The position numbers and the translations under genes were made by a program. Shown here in pieces: positions 44,046-54,117 of a stretch of DNA of 64,000 nt. Origin of the DNA: Bacillota bacterium (GTDB lineage Bacteria; Bacillota; UBA5301; JAMCQP01). The stretch is taken from the NCBI GenBank assembly GCA_023381695.1, contig JAMCQP010000083.1:92677-156676 (forward strand), read 5' to 3'. The notes under the pieces were generated by a model. It saw only the letters and a list, made by a program, of their open reading frames with translations, was not told where the DNA came from and did not search any database. Numbering within the stretch: position 1 is the stretch's first letter; each line of letters starts with the position of its first letter.

Positions 44046-45350
44046 ATGTTGGGACGGATTCGACACAGGTCAGGGGTTTGCGCGGTATGGTGGCTGGCGG
44101 GCATGGCGCTGCTATTGGCGTTGGCCGGTGGCGCCGGAAGCGTGTCAGCGGCTGCCAAAGATGAAGTGACTGTTTGGTGGGATTATGATGCCACCATGGT
44201 GCAAGAACTTCCCAAGTTTGTAAACGACTTCAAGTCCAAGAACCCGGACCTTGACGCCAAGATCGTCTTTCTGCCGCATGAGGGGTATGAAAAGAAGATG
44301 TTTGCCGGTTTTGCGGGCCGGACGGCGGGAGATGTGGTGGATGCCTTCGGCAACAACTTTGCCATGCTGTACGATCTGGGTGGCATCATTCCTCTCGACA
44401 AGTATGTGGAAAGATGGCCGGATAAGGCGAATTTCTCGCGGGAATTGTTGAAGGCCAAGACTTACGATGGCCATTTGCTGGCGATTCCATTCAACCTGAA
44501 TGCCACCGGGTTGTACATTCGCCGGGACTGGTTGAAGAAGCTCGGGCTTACGCCGCCAAAGACCTGGGATGAATACTACAAAGTAGCTTACGCCTTTACC
44601 CATGACGATCCTGATGGCAACGGCCGCGACGATACATATGGCTTGAATTTCCGACCGCCGGCGGCCAGAGTCGTTCTTCCCTGGGTTTTCCAGCAAGGGG
44701 GAGACTTTATTGCCCGCGATGGGAAGCGCTGGATTGCTCCGTTTGATTCTGAAGCGCATGTGAAGGCGGTGGAATTTCTCAAAAAACTCTGGGACGCCAA
44801 ATTGATCCGGCCGGAGTCGTTAACCGACAGCAAGGATGATTTCTATGCGGCTTTTATGTCCGGTCAAAGCGGAAGCTGTTTCTATCCGGACTACACCCTG
44901 CAACGGTTTAAAGGTGCTTTGGGCGATAAACTCATGACCCTGGAGCCGCTGGTTGGAAAGCAGCGGGCGACGCTGGTGCAGACCAACGATGTGGTGATCA
45001 ACGCGGCCAGCAAAGACCCGGATGCCGCCTGGCGGTATATTCAGTGGTTCGTGAGCAAGGATACGACCTTAAATGCCATTTTTGGATTTGAACGCGACTA
45101 CACGCGGCGCGGGTTCAATTTTGCCCCACGGACGGATATCGATTATGCCGGGTTGCGGAACGATCCGCTTCTGGCGCCGTTTCAGGAAGTGTCTTTGCAC
45201 TATGGCCATTTCATGCCGGTGCATCCGAAGTGGAATCTGGCCTGGGAGGAATATGCCGGCGCGGTGACCGACATCTTGCTTGGCAAGGTAGGTGTGCGTG
45301 AGGGGCTGAAGCGAGCCGCGGAAGAGGCCACCAAGGAACTGAACAGCTAG
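44046..45350 (+). CDS. Sugar ABC solute-binding protein (family 1), second system
   Basis: 434 aa from ATG 44046 after GGAGGGAGAG. Signal WLAGMALLLALAGGAGSVSA with type-I cleavage, no lipobox. SBP_bac_1 fold (VTVWWDYDATMVQELPKFVNDF, GDVVDAFGNNFAML) with the calcium-loop-like DDPDGNGRDDTYGL. It is followed by two permeases and a beta-glucuronidase-like enzyme, suggesting a uronic-acid-containing oligosaccharide. Confidence 0.9.
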   Translation: MLGRIRHRSGVCAVWWLAGMALLLALAGGAGSVSAAAKDEVTVWWDYDATMVQELPKFVNDFKSKNPDLDAKIVFLPHEGYEKKMFAGFAGRTAGDVVDAFGNNFAMLYDLGGIIPLDKYVERWPDKANFSRELLKAKTYDGHLLAIPFNLNATGLYIRRDWLKKLGLTPPKTWDEYYKVAYAFTHDDPDGNGRDDTYGLNFRPPAARVVLPWVFQQGGDFIARDGKRWIAPFDSEAHVKAVEFLKKLWDAKLIRPESLTDSKDDFYAAFMSGQSGSCFYPDYTLQRFKGALGDKLMTLEPLVGKQRATLVQTNDVVINAASKDPDAAWRYIQWFVSKDTTLNAIFGFERDYTRRGFNFAPRTDIDYAGLRNDPLLAPFQEVSLHYGHFMPVHPKWNLAWEEYAGAVTDILLGKVGVREGLKRAAEEATKELNS

Positions 45351-45388
45351 TCGACCTCCAGCGCGCGGGAAACAGGAGGAGTATTGCG

Positions 45389-46327
45389 GTGTTGAGGAGT
45401 GGCATGGCCATGGTCTTATCGCAACGGTTACAGACGCTGGGCGCCGAAATCTATAAACAGCGGATGCGCTATCTATTCTTGCTGCCGGCCCTGACGGTAT
45501 TCACGCTGTTCAAGTTTTACCCAATGTACAGGGCCATTGTTTTCAGCGTGAGCAAATATTCGTTTGCCGGGATAAAATTCGTGGGCTTGACCCACTATCA
45601 GCGATTGTTAACCGACCCGGACTTTGGGCGCGCCCTCCTCAACACTTTTGAACTGGCTTTGCTCAGCATTGTCATGGGATTTTGGACGCCGATCCTGTTG
45701 GCGCTGCTATTGCACGAAGTGGCATTTAAGAACGCTTTTCGCACCGTTTACTATATACCCCATCTGTTTTCGTGGGTGGTGATCGGAGGCATCTGGTTGT
45801 GGCTGCTGTCACCGAATGGGCTGATAAATTCCGCCCTCGGGCTGGTTGGAATCAAAGGGGTATACTGGCTGACGTCGGCCTTCTGGATCAAGCCGGTTTT
45901 GGTGGTGATGGGCATCTGGCACGGGGTGGGATATAGCGCGCTTCTTTATCTGGCGTCCTTGCAAAGCATCGATCCGCAGATCTATGAGGCGGCGAAGATC
46001 GACGGGGCGACGAAATTACAACAGGCCATGCGCATCACCTTGCCGCTCATCACTCCTACCGTTGTGGTGGTCTTTATCCTGAATATGATTAAGAATCTGC
46101 AGAGTTTCGACCAGATCTATATCATGTCCGGCGGTGGCAGCGGCGGTTTGGGCGGAGAGGTCAAACGGGCCTCCGATGTGGTCATGACCTATGCGTATGA
46201 TAAAGGCATCGGGTTGGGGCGGCTGGATTACGCTTCGGCTATTTCTCTGGTGCTCTTTGTGATCATCCTGATCTTGACCCTGGCCAATATGAAGATGACA
46301 AAGTACGATGAGGGCCGCCGCTTTTAA
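45389..46327 (+). CDS. Sugar ABC permease (UgpA/MalF type), second system
   Basis: 312 aa, six helices, EAA loop EAAKIDGATKLQQAMRITLP. GTG 45389 follows CAGGAGGAG. Belongs with the binding protein upstream and the partner permease downstream; member of the carbohydrate-uptake 1 transporter class. Confidence 0.93.
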   Translation: MLRSGMAMVLSQRLQTLGAEIYKQRMRYLFLLPALTVFTLFKFYPMYRAIVFSVSKYSFAGIKFVGLTHYQRLLTDPDFGRALLNTFELALLSIVMGFWTPILLALLLHEVAFKNAFRTVYYIPHLFSWVVIGGIWLWLLSPNGLINSALGLVGIKGVYWLTSAFWIKPVLVVMGIWHGVGYSALLYLASLQSIDPQIYEAAKIDGATKLQQAMRITLPLITPTVVVVFILNMIKNLQSFDQIYIMSGGGSGGLGGEVKRASDVVMTYAYDKGIGLGRLDYASAISLVLFVIILILTLANMKMTKYDEGRRF

Positions 46328-46359
46328 TTTAATGCGCCGGGGGCCGCGAGGAGGGTGAT

Positions 46360-47286
46360 ATGGTGGTGCGGGCGGTTAGAAGGATCATGCGAATTCCGGG
46401 GATGCGAAGCGAGAATTTGGCGTACATCTCCGGCGGCGCGCGAAAACAGCTGACCCCGGGAAGAGTGGCAGTTTTTCTGATAATAACTATCGGGGCAATT
46501 GCCATGGTAGTGCCGTTTCTCTGGGCTTTTACCATCTCCCTCAAATCAATGTCGGAGGTGTACCGGAGCGTTGGGCGTCAGTTTATACCTGATTCATGGC
46601 ACTGGGAAAATTATCTTCTCGCCTGGCGGAGTGCGCACCTGTTGCGGGCCTTTATGAATTCGCTCTTTGTCACCACGGTCAGCACCGCGGGTGAGGTGCT
46701 GATCTGTGCACTGGCGGCATACGCTCTGGCGCGGACGCATTTTCCGGGATCGCGGTTCTTCATGGTGGCGTTCTTATCGACGCTGATGATTAGCTTTCAG
46801 GTCATCGCCATCCCCACCTATATCGTACTCAGGGATTTGCGGCTGCTGGATACTTACGGGGGCCTTATTTTTCCTGGTTTGGCGAACGGGTTCTTCATTT
46901 TTCTGCTAAAAAACTACTTTGAAGAAATACCGCACGAACTGGAAGAGGCGGCGACGATGGATGGGTCTTCTTTTGTGGGGACGTTCTTCAGGATTATCAT
47001 GCCGCTTTCGGCGCCTGCCCTGGCGACAATTGTCATCTTTAGCTTTGTCGGTCATTGGAATGCTTTTATGTTGCCGTTGCTGGTGATCAACGACCCGAAG
47101 CGAGCCACGTTGCAATATGCCTTGCAATTGTACATGATGGGGGGGACGAGCGACACCGGCAATCTGCCGCCGCTGAATGAACAGATGGCCGCCGTCATCA
47201 TTACCATGGCACCGATTTTGATCCTGTTCTTTACCTTGCAGAGATATTTCATGAAAGGGTTAACGTTGGGGGCGCTGAAACAATGA
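46360..47286 (+). CDS. Sugar ABC permease (UgpE/MalG type), second system
   Basis: 308 aa with a roughly 40-residue cytoplasmic N-terminal extension before helix 1. EAA loop EAATMDGSSFVGTFFRIIMP. AGGAGGGTG precedes ATG 46360. The stop overlaps the start of the GH2 gene by 4 bases, coupling uptake with intracellular glycoside cleavage. Confidence 0.93.
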   Translation: MVVRAVRRIMRIPGMRSENLAYISGGARKQLTPGRVAVFLIITIGAIAMVVPFLWAFTISLKSMSEVYRSVGRQFIPDSWHWENYLLAWRSAHLLRAFMNSLFVTTVSTAGEVLICALAAYALARTHFPGSRFFMVAFLSTLMISFQVIAIPTYIVLRDLRLLDTYGGLIFPGLANGFFIFLLKNYFEEIPHELEEAATMDGSSFVGTFFRIIMPLSAPALATIVIFSFVGHWNAFMLPLLVINDPKRATLQYALQLYMMGGTSDTGNLPPLNEQMAAVIITMAPILILFFTLQRYFMKGLTLGALKQ

Positions 47287-49145
47287 TATTTCGTAATTCG
47301 GAACGAACCAAATTGGATCTGGGGGGATGGTGGGAATTCAAGCCTGGCGATATAAATGCAGGCGAGTGGCTGCCCATCGCGGTGCCAGGAACCTGGAACA
47401 CATCCTATCCGGAGCTGATGTACCACGAGGGGGAAGGGTGGTACCGGCATGTTTTTCGGGTGCGGGAGAGATTGGTCAAAGCGTTGCACGCCTCCAATGC
47501 CAGGCTGATCTTTGAAGGCGTTAATTATGAAACGCAGGTGTGGTTAAACGGGAAGCACCTGGGCGGTCATGAGGGGGGGTTCACCCCCTTTGCGCTGCCG
47601 TGCGCGGAGGCATTGCAGGAAGAAAATACTTTGCTGGTGCGGGTGGACAATCGCCGGACGGCCGACCGCGTGCCGCACTGGGATTATGATTGGTTTAACT
47701 ACGGTGGGATTTATCGTCCGGTCTGGCTGGAGATTGGCGGGTCTGTTCAGGTGGAAAGCCTTGCGGTGGAGACGGTCCGGCTGGAAGGCGGCGCCTGGCA
47801 ATTGAAGACCGGCTTGCAAGTGCGGCATTACGGGGGACCGAACATTGCGCATGTCCGGGTCCGTCTTTTTAAGGATGGCCAGGAGGTGTCAACGGAAAAC
47901 GTTGCACGGGATAAGGCCGTGGAGCTGTCTCCTGGTGGCACAACGGCCGTGAGAATGATCTTGCCGGTGGACGGCATTCGGCCGTGGTCCCCGGAAACGC
48001 CGGAACTTTACACCCTGGCGGTTGAAGTATCGGCCAGGGAAGCCGGGAGAGCGGAGGCGGCTGGCGGCGCCGGTGAAGGCCGGAAGCTGAACGCCGGTCT
48101 GGTGTTGGACAGGATTTATTGTGAAATTGGTTTCCGCGAGTTTGTGATTCGCGATGGGCGTTTTTGGCTCAATGGCGAGGAATTTCGCTTCCGCGGGGTG
48201 GGAAAACACGATGAATACGCGGCCCTCGGGCGGGCGGTGCCGCTCAGCGTCTATCTGCGGGATTTTGTATTGATGAAGCAGGCCAATGTCAATGCCTTCC
48301 GAACCAGTCACTACGCGCCATCCATGGATGCCATTGAACTGGCGGACAAAATGGGGTTGGCGGTCATTCTCGAGGGGGCGTCGTTTTTTCACACCGGATT
48401 TGCGCGGGATGAGCACTATGCGGGTTTCAACAATCGAACGGCGGTGGAATCCGGAAAACGTCAGATGGCGGAAGCGATTGCCACATTTCGCAACCACCCG
48501 TCGGTATTGATGTGGAGTTTTGGAAATGAGATGGGAACCGATTCAGAAGAATCGCGCCCCTTTATTCTGGAACTTTACGACCTTGTCAAGGGTCTTGACC
48601 CCACCAGGCCCGCCGGTTATAGCGGAATATCAGTGTATCCGGCCGCGCCGGCGGTGCACGACCGGGCGTGCGACATGGTGGACTACGTGGATGTCCATCT
48701 TTATGGCGGCTGGTATGAGGAAGAGACCTACGGCACCATCCAGCAGTGCGGTCAAGTACTGGATATCCTGCACCGGATGTTTCCGGACAAACCCATCATT
48801 ATTGGAGAATTCGGCGCCGAAGGGCTGGCTGGATATCGCAGTTTGGAAAAAGCCAGATGGAGCGAAGATTACCAGAGCGACTTTATTAACGCTGCCCTGG
48901 ACGAATACTTGCGGCGCGACTTTGTTTACGGGACGTTCCTGTGGAATTTCTGCGATTTCAGGACGCCAAGGCACCGGGCTTTACGACGGGCCAGGGAGTT
49001 TAACAACAAGGGGATGCTGGACTCGGCCCGAAATCCCAAGCTGGCCTATCTGGTGATCAAGGAACGTTATGGGCGGCAGATCCAGGTCGCGAACGCGAGC
49101 AAGGAATCGCGGGCAAGGAATAAAGAGGGGATGCCGTCATGCTGA
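47283..49145 (+). CDS. Glycoside hydrolase family 2, beta-glucuronidase-like
   Basis: 620 aa, no signal peptide. Sugar-binding jelly-roll domain (about 5-180), immunoglobulin-like domain (about 185-285) and TIM barrel. Acid/base Glu about 416 in WSFGNEMG and nucleophile Glu about 509 in IIIGEFGAEG are present, as is the FRTSHYAPS segment. The overall pattern (FEGVNYETQVWLNGKHLGGH, VDNRR) is closest to beta-glucuronidases, but beta-galactosidase or other GH2 activity cannot be excluded from reading alone. Confidence 0.85.
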   Translation: MIFRNSERTKLDLGGWWEFKPGDINAGEWLPIAVPGTWNTSYPELMYHEGEGWYRHVFRVRERLVKALHASNARLIFEGVNYETQVWLNGKHLGGHEGGFTPFALPCAEALQEENTLLVRVDNRRTADRVPHWDYDWFNYGGIYRPVWLEIGGSVQVESLAVETVRLEGGAWQLKTGLQVRHYGGPNIAHVRVRLFKDGQEVSTENVARDKAVELSPGGTTAVRMILPVDGIRPWSPETPELYTLAVEVSAREAGRAEAAGGAGEGRKLNAGLVLDRIYCEIGFREFVIRDGRFWLNGEEFRFRGVGKHDEYAALGRAVPLSVYLRDFVLMKQANVNAFRTSHYAPSMDAIELADKMGLAVILEGASFFHTGFARDEHYAGFNNRTAVESGKRQMAEAIATFRNHPSVLMWSFGNEMGTDSEESRPFILELYDLVKGLDPTRPAGYSGISVYPAAPAVHDRACDMVDYVDVHLYGGWYEEETYGTIQQCGQVLDILHRMFPDKPIIIGEFGAEGLAGYRSLEKARWSEDYQSDFINAALDEYLRRDFVYGTFLWNFCDFRTPRHRALRRAREFNNKGMLDSARNPKLAYLVIKERYGRQIQVANASKESRARNKEGMPSC

Positions 49146-51175
49146 TTTTCGGAGGGCGGCAAGGAGCGAAGAAAGGTGGCGAAGCAGTGTTGGGACGCGT
49201 GCGAATGCTGGTGCGAATACTGATGCTACTGGTTCCGGCGATGGTGTCGCTGCACGGCGCCGGTCTGCTCGCCGGAGTCGGCATAGCCAGGGCGGCATAT
49301 GCCACGGACGCTCCGGTCATCGTGGATGTGCGCACGGACCAGGTGACTTATCAGACTTTAACGCCGGCCGTTACCGTGTCCGTGATCTATAAACGCCTGG
49401 GAGCCGCCCGCGATATTGCCATTTCCCTGGTGGAACCGGTATACGACAGGATCCTGGCGACAAAAGTGGTACAGCCGACGCGTGATTATGGGACTGTATC
49501 AGCCACGTTTTCGGTTGCTGCTCCGCACATGCAAGGGCTGGCGGCTGTCGGAACGATTCGCGATGAAGAAGGAAAACCATGGGTGACGATGGCGCGTCCC
49601 TTTGTGGTGACCGATGACATCCGGCGAAATTTCTATTGGGGCGAGCCGAGCCGGGCGCCCGAGACGGATTGGCCGATCACGCCGCGTGATGCCGTTGAAG
49701 CGCGGTATCAGGCGTTCCGCAACGTATTGGAGTTCCAGTTTAGCGAGTTTCGCGGGCATTATACGCCCTGGGAGGAGCGCGGCCCATTTTGGTGGTACAG
49801 CAACGAAAAGGGCTATGAAAAAGGAATGATGAGTGAAAAGAATATCCAGGAAATCTGCGATTATGCCAACTCGCTCGGAATCATGCCTCAGGGCTGGTTT
49901 GATCCCTGGGGCTATCTGGCCAAGCCCGTTGGCTATCAGGGAAGGCCATTTATAAGTGAAGACAACCCCTGGGTCAATGAAGACCCGAAGGCCTATCGCG
50001 GCGGGGACATGGCGATGAGCCTGAAGTGGGATATGGACCGGCCGTTATCGGAAAAAGAGCAGAAAACGATGGCTTCGAACACCCACGGCGCGCGGAGCTG
50101 GTTTGATTATCTTTTGAAAGAGTATACCCTGGCCATCCAGCACTTTGGTTTTGGCGCCATGTGGTTTGACAACTGGCAGGACGGAAGAGCGATAAACATG
50201 GCGGAAGGCGATGGGAAGTACACCAAATACAGGTTTGTGGAAAGACTCCTGCCCGCCATTAAAAAAGAACTGGGGCGGCCTGGTTTTATCATCATGGCCA
50301 ATGCCGGGAAAAACTCGCTCCTGCAGCCGGAAGACGCTCCCGCCGGCCGACTTGTCGATCTCTTCTGGCATGAATTTGTCGAGCCGCGGAATCTGGCGGA
50401 TATGTTGAGTTTGCTGCGCATGAAGGTAACGGATCAGGAAAAAGAGTGGGGTTACCGGTTCTTGTCCTACATCGCCTTTACTTACGAAGTGAATTCGGCG
50501 ACGGATGACGACCCGGTTGCCGACGAGATTATCTTTAACCCGGCCTATGCCTACGTCTACCGGCAGCAGCTCTTTGAGATTCATGCCTTGAGCCCGGATA
50601 TCGTCGGTGGACGACTGGGGCGTGGGCAGGGCCGGTATGATCTGGAGAGGCTGTATGCGCTGGCGAAGATGAATGTCGGCGCCGCGGCGCGGGCCTGGGC
50701 CGAACACCGTAAGACGTGGGCTTTTGAGACACAATTTGCACATTTGCTGAATTCGGCGGATATCGAGGGGAGAAGCGGCGAAGATGTCGTATCGCTGGCG
50801 GGGGCCAGGGTTTCGTATGACGACCTGCCCAAAGCCGACACCGTGCATGTCCGCGCGAATGTGGAACCGGAGAAACACAGGTATCTGGTGCACTTCTTCA
50901 ACTATGTCGGTTCCGAGACGACAGTGCAGTCATTACGGCCCGAGCCCAAACCGGTTGAGGTGACGGCGACGGTCAAGGTTGATGGGGATGCGTCCGGGTA
51001 CAAAGTTTACCTGGTCTCTCCGGATCATGATCGGTATTTGGCGGTTGATACGCCGGCGGTCTCGGCTCACCATGGCGAAGTTACCTTTAAGGCGCCGTTG
51101 CGGTACTATACGCTGGCGGTAATAGAGCCGGCCAAGATGTCGGAACGCCGGGACGTCAGGGCGTTTGCGCGGTAA
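49139..51175 (+). CDS. Secreted TIM-barrel glycosidase-like protein, family uncertain
   Basis: 678 aa. N-terminal signal or anchor (MLVRILMLLVPAMVSLHGAG, then ARAAYA), a beta-rich domain (about 55-160), a catalytic-barrel-like centre (residues about 180-480: GIMPQGWFDPWGY, FGAMWFDNWQDGRAINMAEG, GFIIMANAGKNS, DLFWHEFVEPR) and a C-terminal beta domain. The layout recalls GH66-like or uncharacterised putative glycosidases. The Asp of WFDNWQDG and Glu of WHEF are candidate catalytic residues. Function not established. It overlaps the GH2 gene by 7 bases and is therefore part of the same operon. Confidence 0.6.
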   Translation: MLIFGGRQGAKKGGEAVLGRVRMLVRILMLLVPAMVSLHGAGLLAGVGIARAAYATDAPVIVDVRTDQVTYQTLTPAVTVSVIYKRLGAARDIAISLVEPVYDRILATKVVQPTRDYGTVSATFSVAAPHMQGLAAVGTIRDEEGKPWVTMARPFVVTDDIRRNFYWGEPSRAPETDWPITPRDAVEARYQAFRNVLEFQFSEFRGHYTPWEERGPFWWYSNEKGYEKGMMSEKNIQEICDYANSLGIMPQGWFDPWGYLAKPVGYQGRPFISEDNPWVNEDPKAYRGGDMAMSLKWDMDRPLSEKEQKTMASNTHGARSWFDYLLKEYTLAIQHFGFGAMWFDNWQDGRAINMAEGDGKYTKYRFVERLLPAIKKELGRPGFIIMANAGKNSLLQPEDAPAGRLVDLFWHEFVEPRNLADMLSLLRMKVTDQEKEWGYRFLSYIAFTYEVNSATDDDPVADEIIFNPAYAYVYRQQLFEIHALSPDIVGGRLGRGQGRYDLERLYALAKMNVGAAARAWAEHRKTWAFETQFAHLLNSADIEGRSGEDVVSLAGARVSYDDLPKADTVHVRANVEPEKHRYLVHFFNYVGSETTVQSLRPEPKPVEVTATVKVDGDASGYKVYLVSPDHDRYLAVDTPAVSAHHGEVTFKAPLRYYTLAVIEPAKMSERRDVRAFAR

Positions 51176-51184
51176 ATCCGGGAG

Positions 51185-53683
51185 ATGCGGGGGGAAATGA
51201 TGATGGGGCGGCTGTACCTGGTGACTTGCTGGCATGCCAACTTGCAGTATTCATCCATACCGTTTGCGGAATTTTCCGAGGTGATAGAGCGCTGCTACTG
51301 GCCAACCCTGGAGTTGCTGGATGATCTCCCCATCCGCCTTGGCCTGGAGTTTCCAGGCTATACGCTGCGCGAAATTGCCCGGATTGATCCGGAATTCATC
51401 ACGGCTTTACGCCGCCTGGCGGCCAGCGGCAAATGTGAGGTTGTCGGCTCCGGCCATTCGCAAAACATTTTTCCGCTCATCCCCGCGGAAGTAAATGCGG
51501 CCAATCTTGCCGCGGGAAATGATGATTACCTGAAAATCCTCGGGTTTCAGCCAGTGACCGCCTTTGTCAACGAGCAGACCTATTCCGATGGCTTGCCGCG
51601 GCTATACGCCGAGGCTGGGTACCGAAACCTGGTCATGGAGTGGGAGGCCGCCGCGGCGCACCATGATTATCCCGAACAATGGGGGTACGGTCCGCAATTT
51701 GTCCGCGGGACCGGGGATGCGCGGCTGAATATTGTTTGGAACAGCATGGTCTGGTCGGAACGCTTCAAGGCATATTTGCGCGGAGAGCTTTCCCTGGACG
51801 AATATGCGCGTTTGCTGCTGGCCGAACAGATTGACTCTGATCCGGCCAATGGCGACAAGGCGTTAATGCTGTACGGCAACGACTGGGAACTCATTAACTA
51901 CAATCCCGCGGCGGGGTATAAGCGGCATGATCATTTTGCCCGGCTGAGGAATCTGGTGGAAGAGTTGATGAGGCATGAGGAGGTCTGCTTTGCTACCCCG
52001 TCTGAGGTTGTGAGCAGGATCCCGCCACGGCACGAAATGACCCCTGGTTCCGCCGAGTATCCGCTTTTGTGCTGGAACCCGGATGAATATAACGTGGTGC
52101 GCTGGGCGGTAAGCGGGCGCGACGACGTAAAATTGAACACGGAGTCGTACCGGCTCTATAAAATGTTCAAACGCTGGCAGGCGATCCGAAATTGGGTCGT
52201 TAAAGAGGGGGCGGGCGGCGGCCGGGCTTTTTCGCCAGACGACGAGGTTGATGCGGCGGAGACGAAGGGTGTTGGCGCGACGGATGCCGAAATATTACGG
52301 CAATTAAATCTGGCATGGAGCAGTGACTACCGGACCCGGACGACGGATGAAAAGCTCCAGGATTGCCGCCGGCAGATCGGGGCTTTGGATGCGCGGTTGC
52401 GGCAGGAGCTGGATAAATGGCGGAGGAAGCTGTTAATTTCCGAAGCCGGGGCGCATTTTGCCATCTTTAACCCCCACGCGGAGGCCTGGGCGGGCGGACC
52501 TTTTGAGGTAAACCTGCGCTTTCAACCGGGAGAACTGCGTTTTGGGACGGCGCCCGACAGGGGAAGCGCGGTTCCCGGTTCGCTCAGGGTGCTTCTTGAC
52601 GGCGCACCGGTGGACTGGCAGCCGGAGAAGGCGGAGTATTATCGTGACGGGAGCCTGCGTTATCTCCGGGCGCTCCTGGATGCCAGGATTCCGCCGGGGC
52701 GCGTGGTCAACGGCCGGGTTCAGATTGCTCAAAAAACCACGGTCCCGGGTCTGCTTGCCGAGCCGGTCGCGGGGGGACAGGCCGCGGTCTCGAGGCTGAG
52801 CCTCGCGGAGGGAACGGCGCGAGAAATAGCGACACCCGCCGTTGGTTTGCGATTTTCAACCGATATGGCGGGTGGTGTGGAGTCCCTGGCCTTCAATTTG
52901 AGGGTGGGAGAGGGAGAAGAGGTAGCCCCATTCCGCGAGGCGATGTGGAAAGCGGCGGGGCCGGGAAGCTTCGGGTTTGTCTTCAGGGAGGCATCCGGCC
53001 GCGCGGAAACCGATGCCGAGGCGCGGACGAGCGAAATCCCCGTGGAGGCGGCCGGCTCTGAACTGGCAATGGGTGCGGCCGGGTTGGGCATGCCAATTCG
53101 CATGCCGGTCTCTTTTCGCCAGGAATTCTCTTTTGGCGTGCTGGAGAAGACTTATTACGCCTATACCCGTTTACCCCGTCTCGATGTGGCATATCATTTC
53201 AACCTGAATTTAGTTGAAGCGGACATCTTCCGCATTGCCGGGCCGGTTGTGGATGCCGGCGCCTTTCGGCGGAAATCCCTGACGTTGTATACCGTTAATG
53301 GCGGCTACGATCTCGAGCGTTACGGTCTGTCCGGGAAGAGGGTGTGCCAGGACGAAGCCGTGAACCAAATGGTGACCGCGCCCCATTGTTTTGGAGCCAC
53401 GGAAGGCTGGGTGGCAATTGACGATGGCGAAAAAGGCCTGTTAATCGTTACGGACCTCTCGGAAACATATAGTGTGCCGTTGATACGATACGAAGAGAAT
53501 GGGGACGGTTATCTCCTCAAGATCTGGCATTCACTGGGTGAATCTGATATCACGGGGCGAACTACCTGGCGCGGCCATTCAACGGTGCGGTTCAGCATTA
53601 TCGGGTATCAGGCGCCGGAGGACGGATTGCACCGGGCCATCCAGATGGCGCGGCATATTTCCGCGGGGATGTTGGTTGGATAA
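51185..53683 (+). CDS. Large cytoplasmic GH57-like glycosidase
   Basis: 832 aa, no signal peptide. The N-terminal half resembles the GH57/GH38 barrel: TCWHANLQYS (region 1), VVGSGHSQNIFP (region 2), FVNEQTY with Glu130 as candidate nucleophile and LYGNDWE with Asp233 as candidate acid. The C-terminal 400 residues are beta-rich, like the C-domains of alpha-mannosidases and GH57 amylases. Several ATGs (51185, 51197, 51200, 51203) are possible; GGGGGGAA favours the later ones. Substrate unknown, likely a product of the neighbouring pathway. Confidence 0.6.
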   Translation: MRGEMMMGRLYLVTCWHANLQYSSIPFAEFSEVIERCYWPTLELLDDLPIRLGLEFPGYTLREIARIDPEFITALRRLAASGKCEVVGSGHSQNIFPLIPAEVNAANLAAGNDDYLKILGFQPVTAFVNEQTYSDGLPRLYAEAGYRNLVMEWEAAAAHHDYPEQWGYGPQFVRGTGDARLNIVWNSMVWSERFKAYLRGELSLDEYARLLLAEQIDSDPANGDKALMLYGNDWELINYNPAAGYKRHDHFARLRNLVEELMRHEEVCFATPSEVVSRIPPRHEMTPGSAEYPLLCWNPDEYNVVRWAVSGRDDVKLNTESYRLYKMFKRWQAIRNWVVKEGAGGGRAFSPDDEVDAAETKGVGATDAEILRQLNLAWSSDYRTRTTDEKLQDCRRQIGALDARLRQELDKWRRKLLISEAGAHFAIFNPHAEAWAGGPFEVNLRFQPGELRFGTAPDRGSAVPGSLRVLLDGAPVDWQPEKAEYYRDGSLRYLRALLDARIPPGRVVNGRVQIAQKTTVPGLLAEPVAGGQAAVSRLSLAEGTAREIATPAVGLRFSTDMAGGVESLAFNLRVGEGEEVAPFREAMWKAAGPGSFGFVFREASGRAETDAEARTSEIPVEAAGSELAMGAAGLGMPIRMPVSFRQEFSFGVLEKTYYAYTRLPRLDVAYHFNLNLVEADIFRIAGPVVDAGAFRRKSLTLYTVNGGYDLERYGLSGKRVCQDEAVNQMVTAPHCFGATEGWVAIDDGEKGLLIVTDLSETYSVPLIRYEENGDGYLLKIWHSLGESDITGRTTWRGHSTVRFSIIGYQAPEDGLHRAIQMARHISAGMLVG

Positions 53684-53833
53684 CTCCCGCCGGCTGGCGG
53701 GGCCGCGTCCACACGGGCCAACCTCATGCCATCCTTATGCCATTCCCATGTTACCGCCGTGCCACATCCGCACTGATAGCGACCCCCAAAGACCGGTCAC
53801 AGGCTCGCCTGGTAGTTTCCACCAAATTTGCTC

Positions 53834-53862
53834 TTGACTGTATTTAACAGGCATGGTACAAT
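53834..53862 (+). promoter_or_regulatory. Sigma-A promoter of the third sugar operon
   Basis: TTGACT (53834-53839), 17-base spacer, TACAAT (53857-53862): five of six and five of six matches to consensus at ideal spacing, the best promoter in the window. It would give a leader of about 245 bases before the binding-protein gene at 54118. Confidence 0.75.
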
Positions 53863-53871
53863 GAATGCGTT

Positions 53872-53885
53872 GGTAAAACGTTACA
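53872..53885. promoter_or_regulatory. Operator candidate just downstream of the third sugar operon promoter
   Basis: GTAAAACGTTAC (53873-53884) has 4-bp inverted arms GTAA/TTAC and an AACGTT hexamer. It sits at about +5 to +17 of the predicted transcript, an ideal position for a LacI-family repressor. Confidence 0.45.
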
Positions 53886-54117
53886 CTATATTCCGCTACG
53901 TAATACCGATATGGCCGCAAAGTAAGTACATATATTACGAATGTATCGTTACACTTCCGAGTCGGGGGCTGGCAGTATTGGAACCCAACGAGAATGTGAG
54001 GGATCATGCCGGAGGTGGTAGGGGGAAAGGTTTTCGGTGCAGCCGATGGAAAGAACGGTCAAGTAAAGTGGACAGCGTATTCGCTACTAACGTACCCATT
54101 CGTGAGGAGGGATAGCC

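Larger units (their letters stand above)
53684..54117 (+). other. 434-base gap between the GH57-like gene and the third sugar operon
   Basis: It begins with a small GC hairpin (CCCGCC 53686-53691 / GGCGGG 53696-53701) without a T-run. A strong promoter and operator-like site lie in the middle (listed separately). CGTTACACT occurs twice (53879-53887 and 53947-53955). I see no coding potential I would trust in it. Confidence 0.6.
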
